A DNA stretch of 8,739 bases, from assembly GCA_900557035.1 (NCBI GenBank), contig USRA01000072.1, positions 1-8,739 on the forward strand. Direction: 5' to 3'. A program made the position numbers and the translations under genes. Each line of letters begins with the position of its first letter. Positions within the stretch are counted from its first letter, which is position 1. Below are positions 6,001 through 8,739 of the stretch, piece after piece. This DNA is from an uncultured Prevotella sp. (GTDB taxonomy: Bacteria; Bacteroidota; Bacteroidia; Bacteroidales; Bacteroidaceae). The notes below the pieces were generated by a model that saw only the letters and a program-made list of their open reading frames with translations, was not told the DNA's origin and made no database searches.

Positions 6001-6237
6001 ATGGATATGAAACGGATAGAAGAACGATATATGAGCTTGCTTACCGATGATGATAGTTTGAAGGCGTATCGTGATGTCAAGAACTCTATAGATACGGCTT
6101 TGGAAAAGGGGCGTGAGGAAGGTAAAAACTCGATGGCTATCCAAATAGCAAAAAAGATGTTGGATGCTGGCATGGATATAGAAACAGTTATGCAAATAAC
6201 AGATTTGTCAAAAAGTGAGATTGAGAAACTAAAATGA
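6001..6237 (+). CDS. Stand-alone C-terminal Rpn / PD-(D/E)XK transposase-like tail
   Basis: A 78-residue protein matching only the end of Rpn-type recombination-promoting nuclease / putative transposase proteins (PD-(D/E)XK, PF12784 group). Full members are about 250-300 residues, and their nuclease domain is missing here. The AYRDVKNSIDTALEKGREEGK stretch (about 22-42) and the final AIQIAKKMLDAGMDIETVMQITDLSKSEIEKL (about 46-77) are the usual ending. In it, a Lys/Glu helix precedes a small helix-turn-helix-like unit ending in LSxxEIEKL. Starts at 6001 and 6007 are both possible; AAAAGGAA precedes the first. There is no trace of the N-terminal nuclease upstream, and the gene has its own -7 box. 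In some Rpn proteins an internal start makes a short C-terminal form (RpnS) that acts as antitoxin to the full protein, so this could be a free-standing version. A pseudogene remnant is the alternative. Confidence 0.75.
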   Translation: MDMKRIEERYMSLLTDDDSLKAYRDVKNSIDTALEKGREEGKNSMAIQIAKKMLDAGMDIETVMQITDLSKSEIEKLK

Positions 6238-6359
6238 TTATAGCTTTCACTTCATGTTGATGCTATCTTACAACTAACAAGTGTGATGATAGGGAAACTC
6301 TCCCAATCATCACACTTGGAGTTGGGAAACGAGAATAATAATTAATAAGGTGAATAATA

Positions 6360-6512
6360 ATGTCTATGGAATACGGAATCGTGTATTTACTAACAAACCC
6401 CGTAATGCCTGGTCTCGTAAAGATCGGAATGACGGCACAGGAAGATATTGATTAGAGAATGAAGGAACTCTATACTACTCTCCAATACCAGTAACATTAT
6501 TAGGAAGAACAA
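6360..6512 (+). pseudogene. Degraded T5orf172 / GIY-YIG nuclease gene
   Basis: From ATG 6360 (or 6366) the frame reads MSMEYGIVYLLTNPVMPGLV, then KIGMTAQEDID, then TAG (6453-6455), then RMKELYTT. This is the start of the T5orf172/MUG113 GIY-YIG-like domain, where GIVYLLTNPxMPGLVKIG is a strong signature. The stop replaces the residue before RMKELYTT. Near 6478 the frame then shifts: the +1 frame reads SPIPVTLL, matching the GVPVPF region of the family. After that homology fades, and the sequence becomes the terminator of the gene on the opposite strand. About 50 of the usual roughly 100 residues of the domain remain. It is clearly broken by both a nonsense change and a frameshift. Whether a 31-residue peptide is still made is unknown. 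Confidence 0.8.
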
Positions 6513-6531
6513 TACTACTAACGAAACCTCG

Positions 6532-6565
6532 AAAAAGCCCTCGAACGTAGAAACATTCGAGGGCT
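6532..6565 (-). terminator. Rho-independent terminator of the small membrane protein gene
   Basis: AGCCCTCGAA (6536-6545) and TTCGAGGGCT (6556-6565) form a perfect 10-bp GC-rich stem with a 10-base loop. On the minus strand five T follow (complement of 6532-6536). It starts 18 bases after the stop codon of the 109-residue gene. Confidence 0.9.
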
Positions 6566-6583
6566 CTGTATATTAAAGAGTCA

Positions 6584-6913
6584 CTATATCTTTTTCATTT
6601 CTCTTTCAAGGGCTGCGTAGTTCCTAAGCACCCTAGCAACTTTATTTCTTAAATTGATGGTATTATCAGCAACCACAAATTCTTCCTTGTCGATAATGTG
6701 ATTTGACACCAAAATAGAATATGAATTACCCATTTTGAAGAATGAAGACAATTTATTGTTAGGGCTATACATATCCTCTATGGTGAGCTTTGGCGCATCT
6801 TCCATACTCTTGCCAGAGTAAGAGGAAATGTGCTTGCTCATCTTATTAAAAGCATGAAAAATGCCGAATGTGACATAAGTCAAGATGACTGCTAAAATCG
6901 ATATACCTAACAT
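6584..6913 (-). CDS. Small single-pass membrane protein, unknown function
   Basis: A 109-residue protein that I do not recognise. One hydrophobic segment spans about residues 2-22 (LGISILAVILTYVTFGIFHAF), with no charge before it and NKMSKH after it. By the positive-inside rule this suggests an anchor whose C-terminal part is cytoplasmic. There is no cleavage site and no lipobox cysteine. The remaining roughly 85 residues are soluble and mixed in charge: a Ser/Lys-rich stretch, then LTIEDMYSPNNKLSSFFKMG (43-62), a short beta-like ILVSNHIIDKEEFVVADNTI (67-86) and a terminal basic helix NKVARVLRNYAALEREMKKI (90-109). It has its own promoter and terminator, so it is a single-gene transcript. Its left neighbour is a decayed nuclease gene on the other strand. 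No function is suggested. Confidence 0.85.
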   Translation of the reverse strand: MLGISILAVILTYVTFGIFHAFNKMSKHISSYSGKSMEDAPKLTIEDMYSPNNKLSSFFKMGNSYSILVSNHIIDKEEFVVADNTINLRNKVARVLRNYAALEREMKKI

Positions 6914-6942
6914 AATTCTAAAGTTTGTTATTATCTATGTTG

Positions 6943-6974
6943 CAAATATAATAATAAAAAACAGAATATGCAAA
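6943..6974 (-). promoter_or_regulatory. Bacteroidota-type promoter of the small membrane protein gene
   Basis: On the minus strand TTTG (6974-6971) is followed by exactly 20 bases and then TATATTTG (6950-6943), an exact consensus match. Transcription should start near 6938, about 25 bases before the ATG at 6913. Confidence 0.85.
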
Positions 6975-7011
6975 TTTTTATGTTAAAACTTTGCTTTAAC
7001 CCTATTGTTTA

Positions 7012-7040
7012 GGAAGGTGCATCCTCCCATTGCACCTTCC
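7012..7040 (-). terminator. Hairpin downstream of the 455-residue gene
   Basis: GGAAGGTGCA (7012-7021) and TGCACCTTCC (7031-7040) form a perfect 10-bp stem with a 9-base loop, 15 bases past the stop codon. No T-run follows on the minus strand, so it may stabilise the 3' end or act as a weak terminator rather than a canonical one. Confidence 0.45.
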
Positions 7041-7055
7041 CTTCTCCTTCCTCTC

Positions 7056-8423
7056 TCAAATATTTCTCATATACCCATCCATTTTCTCCAGCTTATAATA
7101 CAGCTCCTGGGCGGTATGATAATCGGGATCGGAATCTGCAAGCCACTCATCAAAGGGGCGGTTGTGGTTCATCTGCGTTTCCTGCTTTCTGAACGATTCC
7201 ACCACGCACCTCTTTTCAACTTCCGGAAACATCAGGTTCATGCGGGCAGCAAAGGCAGACTTGTCCTTATCCTCCTTCACCATGTGGAACGTATATTTCA
7301 TCAGACACCACACAATGTACCAGTCCTGCTGCTTCGTGATGTTGCCCTTTAGCCAGAACTCCAGCTTCTCCTTCAGCTTGGCTGGATTCACCCAGTTGGC
7401 AAAGAACGAATCGCCATGACGCTCATACTCATCAGCCCTGGCTATTTCTACCGCCAACATATCATGCTCACCCTGATACATAAACAGATTTTCAAAATCC
7501 ACGGGCGAAGCCTCCTCTCTCACAAGCATGTGGACAAGCTCCTCCTCATTCTCCTCATCCTCCACATTATTGAACCAGACTGAACACAGCGTATAATTGT
7601 TGTATTTCCCCTCTACTTCACTCATCACTTTCTGTAAGCTCAAAGTGGTAATATCTATTCTTCTCTCTTTCAGATGACGCTTCTGCACCTTGGCTACATG
7701 CTCCAGATGAGCAGGTAGCGTATGCTCATCAAAATCTCGCTTCACGTAATGATAAATAATCACAGCCTCCTGGTCGGTGCGGAAAACCCGGGTTCTATAC
7801 AGGTCGGTAAAGTCATTGTAAATACAGGTAACCGTGGCGACGGTCTTCTCCAAAGCCAACTTCAATCCGGAAGAGATAAAGTTCTTGTAGTGAGACTCGT
7901 AGTTCGAGAGGTCAGCACCAGCCGGAGCCTCCTGCTTCTCCCACCGCTTGAAAATATCCTCAGCGCAGGGCATCTGACCATAATCCTCCACATCCAGCAG
8001 ATAGTCTGCATGCTTTCGGGCGATGGTCTTAATGTCATTCAGCACCTTCTCTAAGATTTCCGTATAGATAGCCATCAGTTCATTATCATAGCTTTTGTAG
8101 ATGGTAATATAGACTTTCTTATGGAGCTTATGAATATATTTAAGAAAATCTGTCAATTGCTCGGCAAGGTCTTGGTAAATACGATAATAATGAGTAAGAC
8201 CCTTATGCTTTCCTACATTCCATCGGAAGTCTTCTATAGCATATTGAATCTCCTTACATAAATGTTCAGCCTCTCTTTTAAACTGGACAACATCTTCCAT
8301 GGTTATAGGAGTGTATTTCTTGGCTCCTGTAGCCTCATCTATAACAAACAGGTCTTCTTCTGATTTGATTTTCAGACGAACCCCGTAACGATTATCGGTT
8401 GTGGGTAATTCCTCAGATTCCAT
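7056..8423 (-). CDS. Hypothetical 455-residue soluble helical protein
   Basis: I do not recognise this family. The ATG at 8423 (MESEELPTTDNRYGV) is preferred. An upstream extension to 8531 runs through a hairpin-rich leader and adds an Arg/Cys-rich, unnatural sequence. No signal peptide or membrane segment is present. Residues 1-40 look like a small beta region. Residues about 45-170 are long amphipathic helices rich in Lys, Tyr and Glu (for example FLKYIHKLHKKVYITIYKSY). Residues about 190-270 hold further helices with an aromatic YNDFTDLYRTRVFRTD segment. An acidic loop NNVEDEENEEELV follows near 300-312. The C-terminal part (about 365-455) is Trp/Met-rich (WYIVWCLMKYTFHMV, NLMFPEVEKRCVVESF). 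The gene is separated from its upstream neighbour by a 275-base leader with strong RNA structure, so regulation of transcript entry is likely. Confidence 0.85.
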   Translation of the reverse strand: MESEELPTTDNRYGVRLKIKSEEDLFVIDEATGAKKYTPITMEDVVQFKREAEHLCKEIQYAIEDFRWNVGKHKGLTHYYRIYQDLAEQLTDFLKYIHKLHKKVYITIYKSYDNELMAIYTEILEKVLNDIKTIARKHADYLLDVEDYGQMPCAEDIFKRWEKQEAPAGADLSNYESHYKNFISSGLKLALEKTVATVTCIYNDFTDLYRTRVFRTDQEAVIIYHYVKRDFDEHTLPAHLEHVAKVQKRHLKERRIDITTLSLQKVMSEVEGKYNNYTLCSVWFNNVEDEENEEELVHMLVREEASPVDFENLFMYQGEHDMLAVEIARADEYERHGDSFFANWVNPAKLKEKLEFWLKGNITKQQDWYIVWCLMKYTFHMVKEDKDKSAFAARMNLMFPEVEKRCVVESFRKQETQMNHNRPFDEWLADSDPDYHTAQELYYKLEKMDGYMRNI

Positions 8424-8457
8424 TTTGTTTATGTTGTTAAAAATGTAGTTGTTTATG

Positions 8458-8615
8458 AAAAAGCGGCGTGGGAGTCCCTGTAAGCACCGGTATTCAGGTA
8501 CCTGCAAGAACCTTCGGCAAGGTACAAACAAGTACAGCCCACGCCGTAGAGGAGTGGACGCCTTGCTGTCACCGTCTTCTTGTCGAATTTCTGAATTTGC
8601 AGGTTCTGAATACCG
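8458..8615 (-). ncRNA. Structured leader RNA with crossing pairings and a terminator-like end
   Basis: Two strong inverted repeats interlock. One pairs 8598-8615 with 8488-8506: 10 bp (CTGAATACCG arm) plus 7 bp (TGCAGGT arm) around a 2x1 internal loop. The other pairs CCCACGCCG (8538-8546) with CGGCGTGGG (8464-8472), a perfect 9-bp GC-rich stem. On the minus strand its 3' arm is followed by C and five T (8462-8458), like an intrinsic terminator. Between the arms are ACCTT-CGGC-AAGGT (8510-8523), GTAC-N6-GTAC (8522-8535) and the palindrome CAGGTACCTG (8495-8504). The order of arms means both long stems form only as a pseudoknot, or else compete. It ends 35 bases before the ATG of the 455-residue gene. 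I do not recognise a known riboswitch or sRNA family. Confidence 0.6.
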
Positions 8616-8698
8616 TAGAAGTGTCAGATAATCAGCGTCTATCTTATTATGATTATTATCTATTTACTTTCTGTTTCTTACTAAAAATTTTAAAGGGT

Positions 8699-8739
8699 TT
8701 ATACTACGTTTTCTTCATCATCCGCCCAGTGGTCGCATT
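8699..8739 (-). CDS. C-terminal end of an unidentified minus-strand gene (partial)
   Basis: The minus-strand frame entering from the right edge reads CDHWADDEENVV and then TAA (8701-8699). An acidic tail of this kind is typical of a real C-terminus, and the other two minus frames give unlikely peptides. Too little is present to identify the gene. It points the same way as the 455-residue gene, so the 275 bases between them may be intercistronic. Confidence 0.5.
   Translation of the reverse strand, partial: CDHWADDEENVV

Noticed and set aside
5971..6195. Minus-strand frames opposite the Rpn-tail gene
   Set aside because: They are antisense of a clearly recognisable plus-strand protein and have no domain of their own.
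6279..6317. Strong 12-bp hairpin AAGTGTGATGAT / ATCATCACACTT after the Rpn-tail gene
   Set aside because: It is a real inverted repeat and may protect the transcript end, but no T-run follows on either strand, so I did not call it a terminator.
8424..8531. N-terminal extension of the 455-residue protein to a start at 8531
   Set aside because: The extra 36 residues are encoded by the terminator-like hairpin and look unnatural; the ATG at 8423 begins a normal protein.
8453..8623. Open frame on the minus strand through the structured leader (56 sense codons, ending AYRDSHAAFS before TAA)
   Set aside because: It has no ATG, only an internal GTG, and its Arg/Cys-rich content follows from the GC-rich hairpin arms. 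The pairings explain the sequence better than coding does.

Overview
The window looks like chromosomal or accessory DNA of a Bacteroidota species, most likely Prevotellaceae (Prevotella/Segatella type). Four things point there: promoters of the TTTG-N20-TAnnTTTG form, almost no Shine-Dalgarno signals, AT-rich spacers between GC-richer genes, and families typical of that phylum (DUF3791, BT4734-type/DUF3987 primase-helicase proteins, DUF5675, Rpn-type PD-(D/E)XK tails). The genus is an inference from style, not from a marker gene.

Layout. Positions 1-118: the last codons of a plus-strand gene and its strong terminator. Positions 177-803 (minus): a two-gene operon of small proteins, a DUF3791 protein and a 73-residue partner, with a clear promoter and terminator. 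Positions 972-5693 (minus): the main block, an apparent five-gene operon. Its order is an OB-fold/SSB-like protein (DUF3127-like), an unrecognised 133-residue protein, a large PrimPol-like plus DUF3987 ATPase protein, a DUF5675-like protein and a T7-lysozyme-type N-acetylmuramoyl-L-alanine amidase. It has one clear promoter and a hairpin terminator at the end. Positions 5700-5910: a gene-free region with 21-bp-phased TTGGGAAAAATC repeats and a purine-rich AT tract. Positions 6001-6237 (plus): a free-standing C-terminal fragment of an Rpn/PD-(D/E)XK transposase-like protein with its own promoter. Positions 6360-6512: a decayed T5orf172 (GIY-YIG) gene. Positions 6532-6974 (minus): a small single-pass membrane protein with its own promoter and terminator. 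Positions 7056-8423 (minus): a 455-residue protein I do not recognise, preceded by a highly structured leader at 8458-8615. Positions 8699-8739: the end of another minus-strand gene.

How it may work together. The five-gene block couples DNA-replication-type functions (ssDNA binding, priming, ATPase) to cell-wall-active functions (amidase, DUF5675), as a phage or replicating element would, but no integrase, capsid, relaxase or portal gene is visible. Two clusters of helically phased repeats lie next to it: 21-bp spacing upstream of the operon, and 10-bp-spaced TGACC pairs just after the primase gene. Together they resemble the control or origin region of an element. The most unusual other signals are the stand-alone Rpn tail, which resembles an RpnS-type intragenic antitoxin, and the crossing pairings plus terminator in the leader of the 455-residue gene.
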